Positions 46,685 through 56,513 of a DNA stretch of 64,000 bases are shown one piece after another. Every line of letters starts with the position of its first letter. The stretch's first letter is position 1. Source of the stretch: Helichrysum umbraculigerum (taxonomy: Eukaryota > Streptophyta > Magnoliopsida > Asterales > Asteraceae). The position numbers and the translations under genes were made by a program. The stretch spans positions 98,230,337-98,294,336 of the forward strand of contig CATIUR010000004.1 of the NCBI GenBank assembly GCA_949592205.1, in the 5' to 3' direction. Under the pieces are notes generated by a model that worked only from the letters and a program-made list of their open reading frames with translations, searched no databases and was not told the origin of the DNA.

Positions 46685-46687
<3 letters not shown>
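42996..46687 (-). repeat. 5' LTR of element C
   Basis: 3692 bp, the copy of 33368-37059. The differences I see are GAGGGCGG for GAGGACGG, CAGTTGCTGG for CAGTTACTGG, GACGCGATCG for GACACGATCG and GAACCTC for GAATCTC. The dyad arrays are at 43500-43721 and 45099-45367. In the sense direction an AC/CT-rich stretch (about 45920-45690, minus) precedes the CGATCG array, as in B. Confidence 0.95.

Positions 46688-46757
<70 letters not shown>
46688..46757. repeat. (AT)n tract, right part
   Basis: Continuation of the microsatellite split by element C. Confidence 0.9.
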
Positions 46758-46760
<3 letters not shown>

Positions 46761-46774
46761 CGAATAAATTAAAC

Positions 46775-46862
46775 ATTGCCCATATAGCTAAGTGGTTATG
46801 CCCATTTTCTTTCTACTAATAGGTCAGCAGTTCGAGTCTACCTCCTTCCTTTTATTTTTTGT
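46775..46862 (+). repeat. Possible tRNA-derived SINE relic
   Basis: TAGCTAAGTGGTTATG resembles a Pol III A box and CAGTTCGAGTCT a B box, about 40 bases apart, followed by a T/C-rich tail. This spacing suits a SINE head. It cannot fold as a functional tRNA. It lies in what is left of element X. Confidence 0.35.
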
Positions 46863-47346
46863 TCCTTTATTTTCTTAATTCTATCCTATTTCCCCTTCTA
46901 CTTGGTTCCCCGGTCCTTCCCATTTCTGTATATTTTGTCTTCCATTCATTGAATTGAATTATAATTAAATAGCACTATATATAAAAAACACTATCAACAA
47001 CTAAGCTATGTATATATTTCAAATGTGATAGTATTATTCCTCATAATCTAAGTCCATGAAATCTCTATGAGCAAATAAATTCATTATACTTAACAATAGA
47101 GGGTAAGAAAACTTATAAACTTTAAGTAGAACTTGTGAAAAAAACAAGTAATCACAAGGTTTCTTCACGTTCCTTAATTTTGTATGAACTTCCGATATGA
47201 TTTTTCATGTTGAAAATCAAATTAAAATCAAATTCTTTTTCGTATCAATTTTATTCTTGCTAATATAAGTTTGAGTTTGTTCAGTTTAACACATTACTTA
47301 AGTAACAAAAAGTTCAACCCGGAACTTAAATCTTGATATGAAAAAC

Positions 47347-47650
47347 TGTTAGTATTTGACTCAAATTGTGTTGCCTATTTTAATAGGAGTTATTTAAAGA
47401 ATTTGATTTTGAATCAAATTAGAGTTAGGGTTATGTTTTACCTATATATATAGAGGTGTTAGGTTACATAATTTTGTAGAGAGGAGAGAAAAACTTGTGA
47501 GAGAAAACTTGTTATTAAAGTGTTAGTGAAGTTTTTCGTTGTAGATTAGCCTTGAGGAGGTGAACCACCTAAATCGTTGTGTTTTTGTTTTTTTTTTTGT
47601 TTCGTTTATTTATTGGTTGTGTGATCTCTGGTTGGCGGTCGATTCTAACA
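47347..47650 (+). repeat. 5' LTR of element E
   Basis: 304 bp with a CTATATATATAG TATA-like box near 47443-47453. Followed by AAG and the primer site TGGTATCAGAG at 47654-47664. Confidence 0.85.
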
Positions 47651-48166
47651 AAGTGGTATCAGAGACATGTTCGTAAAAGAAATCATACAACCCGGAGGAA
47701 GCCAATACGCGAGACTAAAAATTCGTTTTTTATGTTCGTCAATTTCTGCGCAATATAAGTAAAATTGACGATCTGAGTTCGTTAACCATTGGATCTCTGT
47801 GATATTTGGACTGTAGGTGCCCAACACACCAATCTAACGTTTGACCGTTGGGATTCTTGATTGAATATATAGTTTGGGAGAAATAGTTTTTCGAAGTTAG
47901 CTGCCGGATTTTCATTCGTTTTTGCGCAGCTTTGGATAAACGAACATCACGAGTTCGTTAACCGTTGGATCATAGCAAATCTTGAACAGTAGGTTCAAGA
48001 CACGCTGATCTACATACTGACCAGAGGAATTTTCGATCGGAAATTTCTACAGTGAGTTATCAGTTGTCGAAGTTTTCTGGACAGATTCGGTGTTTTAGTT
48101 AGTTATTATTCGGAGCAATTTTTTGTTGGTTTTTTTTATTGCTCTAAGGTTGTTTTGTTGTGAAAG

Positions 48167-48760
48167 ATGGCTAGCGATACATCAAAGTTTTCGATCCCGA
48201 TATTCGATGGAAAGATGGATTTCATGGTTTAGAAGATGACTATAGAAGATGTGTTGGTTCAACAGGGTATTGATGAAGCTTTGTTAGATATACGACCGGA
48301 AGCGATGAAAGAAGATGTTCGGAAGATGATGCAGAAGAAAGCTTCAAGTACAATTAGGTTGGCACTTGCTCCCGAGATTAAATATAGTGTTTTAAAGGAG
48401 AACACGCCAAAAGATATATGTGATAAGCTCACGAGTATTTATGCATCCAAGTCATTGACGAATCGGCTATATATGAAGATGGATTTGTATTCGTTGAAAC
48501 TCGAAGAAGGAGGTAACTTGCATGATCATATTAATTCTTTTAATCAGTTGGTGTGTCAGTTGTCTAACGTGGATGAGGTTATGAAGGATGAAGAACAAGC
48601 TTTATTGTTAATGTCATCATTACCTAGGTCATACAAACCGTTTGTGCAGACTATGTTAACCGGGAGGACTACTTTGACACTTGAAGATGTGCTTAAAGCG
48701 TTATGTGATAATGAAAGAATGACTGGCACTAGTAGTTTCTCGAGTGGGGAAAAAGTATGA
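48167..48760 (+). pseudogene. Element E gag, capsid region with a TAG
   Basis: ATG at 48167 (MASDTSKFSIPIFDGKMDFMV), then TAG at 48230-48232, where tryptophan is usual in copia gags, then an open frame to TGA at 48758-48760. The body is a UBN2-type gag (LALAPEIKYSVL, LYMKMDLYSLKLEEGGNL, ALLLMSSLPRSYKPFV). The next ATG after the TAG is at 48236. The frame ends in ATGA, where the second frame starts. Confidence 0.8.
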
Positions 48761-49515
48761 GTCACGGAGGATCGTGGAAGAGGGAAAATATCAACCGGGG
48801 TAGTTCAAGAGGGCGTTCAAAGTCTCGAGTGAGAGGAGATCGAGACTTGAGCGATGTAGAGTGTTACTACTGCGGGGAGAAAGGTCATATGCAGCTTCGT
48901 TGTCCTCAATTTCGTAAAGATATAAAAAGCGTACGAGATGCTAAAGGAAAGAAGAAGGGCGATGAGGAAACAAATGTTGTGACCAATGTTGATGATGAGT
49001 TTATGTTGGCAGAAACTTCAAGCGGTGGAATCTTGAAAGAAGAAAAACCAAAGTGGGTGTTAGACTCCGCGGCTTCGGTACACATTTGCAACGACCTAGC
49101 TATGTTTGAGACATTAAACGGTAAGGAACAATTCGGTGAGATCAGAGTTGGTAACAAAGAGAAAATGAAGGTTGAAGGTGTTGGACGTGTACGCTTCAAG
49201 CTTCATGATGGTAGTGTGAGAACCGCTTTGAATGTGAAGTATATTCTGGGTGCGACAACGAATATACTTTCACTTGGAGTTTTGACGTCTCGTGGGTACC
49301 GTTATGTTGGAAGAAAAGATACTTGCAAAGTTTACAAGGGAGATCGACTAGTTCTTCGTGGGAGGAAAAATTCGAAGAATCTATGTTACTTGGAAGGGGA
49401 ATCTTTGCAAGGGAGGACTTATTGCAAAAGCAATAAAGAGAAGACCGAGAAGAGAGTACATTTCTCGGATAAAGATGAAATTTTTGGGAATTTGAGTCAA
49501 GGGAGGATATGTTAG
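48757..49515 (+). pseudogene. Element E nucleocapsid and protease frame
   Basis: Begins at ATG 48757, overlapping the TGA of the gag frame by ATGA. An Arg/Ser/Gly-rich stretch leads to a zinc knuckle (CYYCGEKGHMQLRC), then the protease site WVLDSAASVHICND (D-S-A, a variant also seen in Tnt1-like elements), then the pre-integrase segment. It ends at TAG 49513-49515, which is already inside the 3' LTR. In normal copia elements this is one frame with gag. The shift here is either a mutation or, less likely, coupled translation. Confidence 0.8.
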
Positions 49516-49605
49516 TATTTGACTCAATTTGTGTTGCCTATTTGAATAGGAGTTATTTAAAGAATTTGATTTTGAATCAAATTAGAGTTAGGGTTATGTT
49601 TTACC

Positions 49606-49651
<46 letters not shown>

Positions 49652-49855
49652 TGTTAGGTTACATAATTTTGTAGAGAGGAGAGAAAAACTTGTGAGAGAA
49701 AACTTGTTATTAAAGTGTTAGTGAAGTTTTTCGTTGTGGATTAACCTTGAGGAGGTGAACCACCTAAATCGTTGTGTTTTTGTTTTTTGTTTTTGTTTCG
49801 TTTATTTATTGGTTGTATTGGTTGTGTGATCTCTGGTTGGCGATCGATTCTAACA
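49510..49855 (+). repeat. 3' LTR of element E
   Basis: 346 bp. Partner of 47347-47650, lengthened by a (TA)n expansion. Confidence 0.85.
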
Positions 49856-49915
49856 AAAACATCCTACAATTCACCCCAATTAACAAAATATTCTAGTACC
49901 GCCCCTGACCCTCAA

Positions 49916-50279
49916 ATATGTTGTTCACTCATGGCTCTGTCTTCTATTATATTCTTCTCGATATAGATCTACCCTAGTTAACATTCTCTACCTAATGCTC
50001 AATATACTCAACAAGGCCCGGTAACAACATATAGAATACGTAAATAAACATATGTGGGCAAATATACACAAACACATTGAAGATTTTATTTGTGAAACCT
50101 TCTGTCAAGCTCCAGGAAGGCGGTAGAAACATAATGAAAATTGTCCATGAGAACTTTCTTATCCTTTGTCACACCTTCACACGATTAAAAGGATAATGGC
50201 TTAGTGTACATTAATATAGAGTTAATATACATATAACAAGAAAGTGAAACTTTTTAATTTTTGTGAGGGTTAATAACAG
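49916..50279. other. No gene recognised
   Basis: AT-rich sequence between the end of element X and the next TIR element. I see no motif. Confidence 0.4.
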
Positions 50280-51043
50280 TTTAATCACCAAACTTTCAAC
50301 TTTTATTCGTTTTAACCCTTCAACTTTTTTAATCATGTTTTAACCATTTAACTTCTAATAACCTGTTAAAATAACCATGATGACCTATTATTATAGGTTA
50401 ATCATTCTAAAATTTCCAAAAATAATTTAATCTCTATTATTTCACCCTGAAACTCATGTATATATTATAAACCAGTTCAATCTAAATAATTGCTATACTA
50501 CATACAAGAAAAAATAATTATCATATCACATTAAAAAATAACTTTCTTTAAGAAATATTTATATTTATATAAATGAATACATACACACACACTCACTAAA
50601 AATATTCTTATAAAACTAGAATTGTTAGACATGATAATATTTAATGTTTTATAAATGTGCTTTTATCTAAATAAAACGTTATAAAATTATTTGTGATAAC
50701 ATTATACTTAATGTATATGCATTATATTATATATACTTATATATTTATAAAGATATATGCTGTAATAATATATATACAAATATTATTCTTTATGATAAAA
50801 GTAATATTTTGATTAATAATATATGGAAAGTACATTATTATGTAGAAGTATTACCCTTTGTTAAAATTATAAACATTTAATACGTAGATACCGGCTATTT
50901 AATGATATGATGTGTATATAAGTTACTATAGGTTTATGTTTTAAATAATAAAACGTAAAAAATTAGTAAGAGTTAAAGGGTTAAATCATGAGAGAAAAAG
51001 TTGAAGGGTTAAACAGAAAAAAATTGAAAGTTTGGTGATTAAA
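50280..51043. mobile_element. TIR element of the TTTAATCACCAAACTTT family
   Basis: The ends match as inverted repeats for at least 19 perfect bases (50281-50299 against 51024-51042) and loosely for about 60. The interior is AT-rich and non-coding. A similar end recurs near 51195-51235 (TTTGATGATTAAACCA), and the element at 10-214 is a relative. Confidence 0.6.
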
Positions 51044-51400
51044 TCATTTTTGAACTTATGTTCAATTCATTAATGAAACCTGAACAACCGGTTACCAAAA
51101 GGGTTATTTTGTCAAACAAACTAAAATGATTAATTTTTGGTCAACCTATAAGTTAATGTATTAAAACATTTTAAAAAAGTTGAATGGTTAAAACGAAAAA
51201 AATTTAAAGTTTGATGATTAAACCATTTTTTGTTAACGTATATAATGGATGGAATGATGAGTTTAAGCCATGCATTTCAGCAGTCGAAAAGGTATACTAT
51301 TGAAAAATAAGTTTACGAAAGAATTATGAAATATAGCACCTTAGATTTAAATATTAATACATGGCGATGAAACAAAAAATGGTAATACCATTAATAATAG

Positions 51401-51702
51401 GGGTTAGTGTCTCGAAATGTATCTAACTTATACATGATATCTCATATTGTGTGTACTCAACTTAAGTTTACTATTTTTAATGCATCAAACTTTCAAAAAG
51501 TGTGTTCTAGTGTATTTTGATGACGTTTTGATGATGTGTCAAACTCTCCGGATGCCACTTGACACCTTAAATGAGCGACACATCAGCAAAATACATCAAA
51601 AAACCATTTTAAAAGTTGGATGCATTAAAAATAGCAAATATAAGTAGGGTACACACAATAATTATTGGTTACAAAGTTATATGTATTCCAAGACACTAAC
51701 CC
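51401..51702. mobile_element. Small TIR element (GGGTTAGTGTCT ends), MITE
   Basis: GGGTTAGTGTCTCG at 51401 is inverted at the right end (AGACACTAACCC, ending 51702). The interior also has inverted AGTTTACTATTTTTAATGCATC-like arms. Ends resemble those of the Mutator MITE at 22646, but I find no 9-bp duplication. Confidence 0.55.
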
Positions 51703-51878
51703 GGCCCTTAAACGAGTGTTGCATCAAGTTGGAGTTCATATCCAATCGTCCAATCATAAGGACCACATTTGTTTACACAACAAGAAATTAATTAAAATTA
51801 ATGTTCAAGCCTCAACAAAAAAATGATCAAATTTCAAAATGATTACATGACTTATCTACATAAGGCCTTACAAAACAG

Positions 51879-52012
51879 ACGTTCCCAAGTTTAATCCGAT
51901 CACACCCATTGAGTTAGCCGCTATTGACAAAAATGGTGAAGATGATGAAGAAGAAAAAGACGAGGATGAGGATCGGAGTAAATCCGTTTGTGATGTGTTA
52001 GTGGTATATGAG
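51879..52012 (+). pseudogene. Exon-like fragment with an acidic tract, unidentified
   Basis: Between a CAG acceptor and a GTTTGTG donor lies an open stretch reading VPKFNPITPIELAAIDKNG, then an Asp/Glu run, then SVCDVLVVYE. I do not recognise the protein. Nothing upstream or downstream extends it. Confidence 0.3.
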
Positions 52013-52418
52013 GTTTGTGAAAACAATGTTTGTTTAAACAATTAATATTTTGACTTTTAAGCTTGTAGAACATTAGAACCTTTTGCACGTGTGTTTGAAC
52101 AATGGATTATTTGTATGGTTGTTTAATTGTTAATTTGTTGGTGGGTTTTAATGGGAAATCTAAGAAATATTTGCTGTAAAATTGTTGGAAATTGGCAAAA
52201 TTGAAACAGATGTAAACCTGGTTAAAACTGAAAAAGTTGCAAAACCATGACAAAGTTACAGTAGCATCCGGCGACATGTCGTCGCAGTATTTCTACTAGT
52301 TACTTTCTGCGACGGTCGCTAAACAACACAAAGTAGAAATCGTGACTCACTTGTCACAAAAGTCGTCGCATTACCAACTAATAAGAGGACTCTGAAACGA
52401 CGTGTGTATATATATATA
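52013..52418. other. No gene recognised
   Basis: AT-rich with a small CpG-bearing cluster at 52270-52390 (CGACATGTCGTCG and related CGTCGCA words in both orientations). Confidence 0.4.
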
Positions 52419-52447
52419 CTAGCAAAATGCCCGCGCGATGCGATGGG
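52419..52447 (-). other. Probable worn Helitron 3' end
   Basis: On the minus strand an imperfect GC hairpin (plus-strand CCCGCGCGATGCGATGGG, 52430-52447) is followed 7 bases later by CTAG and then T. This is the Helitron 3' pattern, but the stem has mismatches. The body would extend to the right; no 5' end is identified. Confidence 0.4.
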
Positions 52448-52610
52448 TAAACAACTATTAGCTTCACATGTATTCGATATAAAGTATTAAATCAAAATTA
52501 GAATTTATATGACGATACACTCAAATATGATGTTTCCAAAAGTAACAAAATAACATTTTTACCCTTTTTAACAACTGTTAAAAAATTAACAATATACATA
52601 CATACAAACA

Positions 52611-52614
52611 TATA

Positions 52615-52666
<52 letters not shown>
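52611..52666. repeat. (TA)n tract
   Basis: Two TA runs split by a CA. It borders the left end of element G. Confidence 0.85.
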
Positions 52667-52669
<3 letters not shown>

Positions 52670-53166
52670 GGGGGATCTAAAAAGAAGGAAAATTATATGA
52701 AGAAGGTGGAGAATGAATTCTGACCAATCATTCCATTATAAGGTCAAAGGGTATATTGGTCATTTCCACTTTGGTTATTTTAATTTAATATCATAAAATT
52801 CAATTGCATTTATTGTGATCGGTTTTTTTGATTGCACGTATGTGCATCCAAATTTTTAGGAAACAATCAAACAAAAAATTTGACAAATCTTTCTCACTTT
52901 TCACTGTTTGATCACACGCCGACTTTGTATTATTCATTCAAAAAAAATTTGATCGGTGCAAACTATAAGCTTATGTGTAGGATCCATCCATTAAAATATT
53001 TTAGATCGATGAACACTCTATTTCGTTGTATATAGTAACGCTAGCAACAACCTCTACAACGGTGACTGGGATCGATATTTTTGAGTTTTATTACACAAGT
53101 TCTGTGACGTTTGTTGGGGGCGATTCGTAACTAATTTTATTAATCTTTCATTTACCGTTACTCGAA

Positions 53167-53343
53167 ATGGCGAATGATGAACATACGACGGTTAATGTCG
53201 GGTATGTTTTTTTTGAAATTCAAAGGGAAATTTTGAAATCAATGGTTAATGTCGGTTTGGATAGCACTATGGAAGAAAATGGTGGTAAGGGGTATATAAT
53301 AAGAGATGTAGACAACGACATCAAGTTTCGAGGAAGGCAAGAG
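53167..53343 (+). CDS. Unidentified short coding stretch in element G
   Basis: ATG at 53167 opens MANDEHTTVNVG, later GYIIRDVDNDIKFRGRQE, up to a possible donor GTATTGC at 53344. The codons look coding in character, but I recognise no domain. It is opposite in strand to the exons at 53902 and 54899. Confidence 0.3.
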
Positions 53344-53901
53344 GTATTGCTTTTTCGCAATGACTATAGCTTGCACCATTGATTCGATGCTTTTAATCTA
53401 CTGATTCACCTTTTACCTATGATCCAACTTTAGCTAAACTATTCTAAAGCATTACCTTACCATGCAAAAATCACCATGCCACTTTGATTCAGTAACGCTT
53501 CATAATGCTGCAGTGTTTTTGAAATTTTGATCTAGCTAAATTACACATAGATTCAGTTATTTGTCGTTTTGATTCAGCTACATCAATCAAACATATAAAC
53601 ATCAACTTTCCGATACAAATCAAAATATAGAAAACTAAAATGCATTTCACCAATTATATTCTTCCAGCAATCCATCAACCCAACATGTTAGACAATCAAT
53701 TAAACGTTCCGTCAAGTTCCATCACATTCGGTAATCAGCAAATTAATTGAATAATCCACATATTATATAAAGACTTCATGAGTCAATCACAACGCCAACC
53801 TCGTTAGCTAACATAACTATTGTACAACATACTTATAATATCTTGATGCAACTCTAGCCCTAATATATTTAAGCCGTAGCATCCCATGACCAAATACTTA
53901 C

Positions 53902-54937
53902 GCAATGTTTGGGGTTGGAGGCATGAAATCATCATCAGAATCATCGTCATATTGTTGCGCCTTCCCTGAAACATTATTATAAAAATGAATTATGATAATG
54001 CATACATATGGGGTACCCAAGTGTCTACCAAGTCCTTTGATTCTGCAGCTGTTATAGTAACACACCAATATTAATTTGTTGTTGCATACATTTCAATATG
54101 TAGTCCTATGATTCTACAACAATTATACGTTGAATCATAGTATTTTCCGATTGTAGGCCTGTTATTCTGCAACTATGATAGTAACACACTAATGTTACTT
54201 TGTTGTTGCGTACATTTTCAGGGATCATTAGCTAAGAGATTGTTGGTTCACAGCATCATAAGATTGATTCATCAAACAACGTTCACCGATTCAGTTTAAA
54301 AATATCACTGATTCAGTTGCTTTGCAAGTATTAGTAAATCTAACACTTTCATCATAGTACACTTTCTAGTCTGAAAATCCAAATACAAAAACCATGGCTG
54401 TTTATAAAAACTTTCACATCAAACCTACAGTTAATTACGAACTACTATTCGATAGATCAAAAAATACTAAACCGCGTTGCCAACACATTTATCAAACTCA
54501 ATCCTAAATTACCAAGATATAATCTTTATGCAGATGATCCAGCAAAAACGAATTATGTGATGTTTTCTTGTAGGTCGTGATGTACTATGACATAGCAGTC
54601 TAAAAGACCCACGCCACAAACCATTCAGCATGTTTCAATAAGATGTTCTAGACCCCAATAAAAAGCATCAGCCATAAAAACACTTAATGCACACAAAAAC
54701 AACTAGCCCAAATTCGATACAGTATACATTCGATTCACTACAATCATGTATCGCTATCATATATGATTTTTGATTCACTTTGATAACACCCAGCAAAAAC
54801 CCCAATTTACACAATGTTTACAGCAAATAATTAAAGTTTGAATCTTCCATTCAACAACAAGAACAATACAATAAACCCTAGCAGGAAAATCGTTTACCTT
54901 TTTTGCTTGTTTGTTGAATCTTCTTTCCAGTCACCAT
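53902..54937 (-). pseudogene. Two-exon 5' remnant of an unidentified gene in G
   Basis: Exon 1 (54899-54937) starts MVTGKKIQQTSKK and has donor GTAAACG. Exon 2 (53902-53965) follows a CAG acceptor, stays in phase and reads KAQQYDDDSDDDFMPPTPN before a GTAAGTA donor. A short basic start followed by an acidic stretch is all that can be seen. Element H begins a gene the same way (MVRKRNLNQSSSK at 55778), so this is a gene of the element family. Confidence 0.4.
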
Positions 54938-55777
54938 TTTTCCTACTTAGACCCACAACAACGAAACCCTCTTTCTCTTCAAACAAAAACGTGCTTCAGT
55001 GCTTTTGATTGCCGCCCAAAAAAAAGGGTTTACCCCGATTTGCTTCTTTGATTCCTCTTACTTTCGATCTCCATTGCTGCTGTTCTACAAGGGAGAAGAG
55101 AGAATTTGATCGGGTTTCCTTTTTGCATGCTAACCGTTTTTCCCTTTTATTTTTCTATTAAATGTGATTACTTTCCCTTTTTATGTTAATTTATGTGATT
55201 GACGAATATGTCCCTGGCGCTTAAATTTTTCAAAGAAACCTCATTAACTGATCTCAACCATTGAATCGTTGATATGATGATCAAGAATGCTTCTCCACCT
55301 TCTCCATTTTGAAACTCTTCTCCCTTGATCCCTATATATATATATATAGGATTGGGATCAAGGGAGAAGGGTTTTTTAGTGGAGAAAGGGGAGAAGGAAT
55401 CCTGACCATTAGATCTGTGATTCAACGGATTGGATTGGTCAAAGTGAAAATTTGATTTTTGGGCAGAAGTTGTAAGGGGACAGGGGTATTTGTGTCCATT
55501 CGCTGTACCTTAGGAAAAGGAAACAAAATCAAATTAATTAATAATAATAAACCGATCGGTTTTCATCCAGAGAACAAAGGGCGCTGTAATTCTATGGTTC
55601 CTTCTTCATCGTCTCGACAAAACAAAAACCCTAATTGGAAAACTAAATCGCGACCTACGGCCGTCGTGAGCATCACCAATTGGTGTATTGTTTTTCGCAG
55701 ATGGTAGGTTGCGACAACTGAATCACAGGAACGCAACTCCGAAAAATCGTTTTTAGTGGTTGGATTCTTAACGGAAT

Positions 55778-55817
55778 ATGGTGCGAAAACGAAATCTGAA
55801 TCAATCATCATCGAAAG
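55778..55817 (+). pseudogene. First exon of the gene in H
   Basis: ATG at 55778 reads MVRKRNLNQSSSK to a GTATTT donor. It matches in position and character exon 1 of the G gene (MVTGKKIQQTSKK). The following acidic exon of G is not found in H. Confidence 0.35.
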
Positions 55818-56513
55818 GTATTTTTGTTCTTTTATTTAAGTTTGCCGGATGTTTGATGGGTTTGTAACCCAATGGTTAAGTATAATTATGTAGTACAAAA
55901 GGGTTGTTGTTGTTTGGTGTCTTGTGTTGCCGAATCATGGAGATAAATAGATATAGTGATGGTTATGATTCTGACTTTGAGTTTCAGAATGGTTGTTAGT
56001 TTAATTTTGTTGCAAAACCATTGTAGAATATTCACTTTGTGTTTGTAAAGCATAGTCGTAAGTAGTTTCACTTTATGTTGTTGATATTAAAGCATATTAC
56101 CCATCATCTATATTATTTAAGCATAATACCCGTAGCATATTACCCATAATATTCTTGTATTGTAATGATGAGTATGGGTAATGGGTAATCATATTAAATA
56201 GTATAGTGTAAAATGGCCACATGGGAATGCCCATTGGTATCTCTATTTGGTATCTCTATTTAAGCCTAATGTACAAGCATCAATCCGGCATCAAGCATAA
56301 TCAATTCAATATTATATTTTCAAGCTTATTTTCAGTTGAATCGAATATTCACAGAATAAAAGCTTGACATGCCAGTGATACTAAATGTGAATCTTGCGTT
56401 ATATGTGTGTCGCTTAATCAAAGTGTCTAGTTATAGAATCAGTAGGGCAGAAAATAAGTCCTGAAACATAGTTGCTTGTAAATGCTAAATTAGGAGTTTC
56501 GGTGGACTAATGT

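Larger units (their letters stand above)
33368..46687 (-). mobile_element. LTR retrotransposon C (Tekay/Del chromovirus), nearly complete and very young
   Basis: Two LTRs of exactly 3692 bp (33368-37059 and 42996-46687) at a constant offset of 9628. I see four differences, all transitions (about 0.1 percent), so the insertion is recent, probably tens of thousands of years at commonly used plant rates. Minus-strand order: 5' LTR, tRNA-iMet primer site, leader, an extra 268-codon ORF, gag, protease, RT, RNase H, integrase, chromodomain-like tail, hairpin, purine tract, 3' LTR. One TAG inside the gag zinc knuckle (40601-40603) is the only coding defect I can see. Confidence 0.95.
47347..49855 (+). 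mobile_element. Copia element E with gag and protease only
   Basis: LTRs 47347-47650 (304 bp) and 49510-49855 (346 bp), TGTTAG...CTAACA, with perfect target duplication AAAAC (47342-47346 and 49856-49860). The 1.86 kb between them holds a primer site, gag, zinc knuckle, protease and the pre-integrase segment, then goes straight to a purine tract (AAGGGAGGATA) and the 3' LTR. Integrase, RT and RNase H are missing altogether. The longer right LTR results from an expanded (TA)n at 49609-49650 and a 9-bp duplication near its end. LTRs differ by roughly 2 percent by eye. Confidence 0.9.
33207..49907. mobile_element. Older DNA transposon X, the host of elements C and E
   Basis: CAGTGGCGGAATTACAAT at 33207 is inverted as the ...CTAGTACCGCCCCTG end at 49907 (about 14 of 18 match). 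The flanks ACTGTCAA (33199-33206) and ACCCTCAA (49908-49915) agree at 6 of 8 bases, which fits an aged hAT 8-bp duplication. What remains of X is 33207-33367, 46688-47346 and 49856-49907. Elements C and E account for the rest. No transposase is visible. Confidence 0.4.
52667..55333. mobile_element. TIR element G with a minus-strand gene remnant
   Basis: The left end (GGGGGATCTAAAAAGAAGG, then GAAGAAGGTGGAGAATG) and the inverted right end (AGGGATCAAGGGAGAAG, then GGAGAAGGTGGAGAAGC) correspond over about 60 bases. Both ends are next to TA tracts, so a TA-rich target is likely. Inside are exon-like pieces on the minus strand and many TGATTCA words. Element H at 55348 starts with the same terminal sequence. 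I cannot assign the superfamily. Confidence 0.5.

Noticed and set aside
46775..46862. A tRNA gene
   Set aside because: Only A- and B-box-like segments are present; acceptor and anticodon stems cannot be formed. Kept as a possible SINE relic.
52419..55333. G as a Helitron running from the CTAG end at 52419 to 55333
   Set aside because: Its ends at 52667 and 55333 are inverted copies, which Helitrons lack. The CTAG hairpin more likely belongs to a separate relic.
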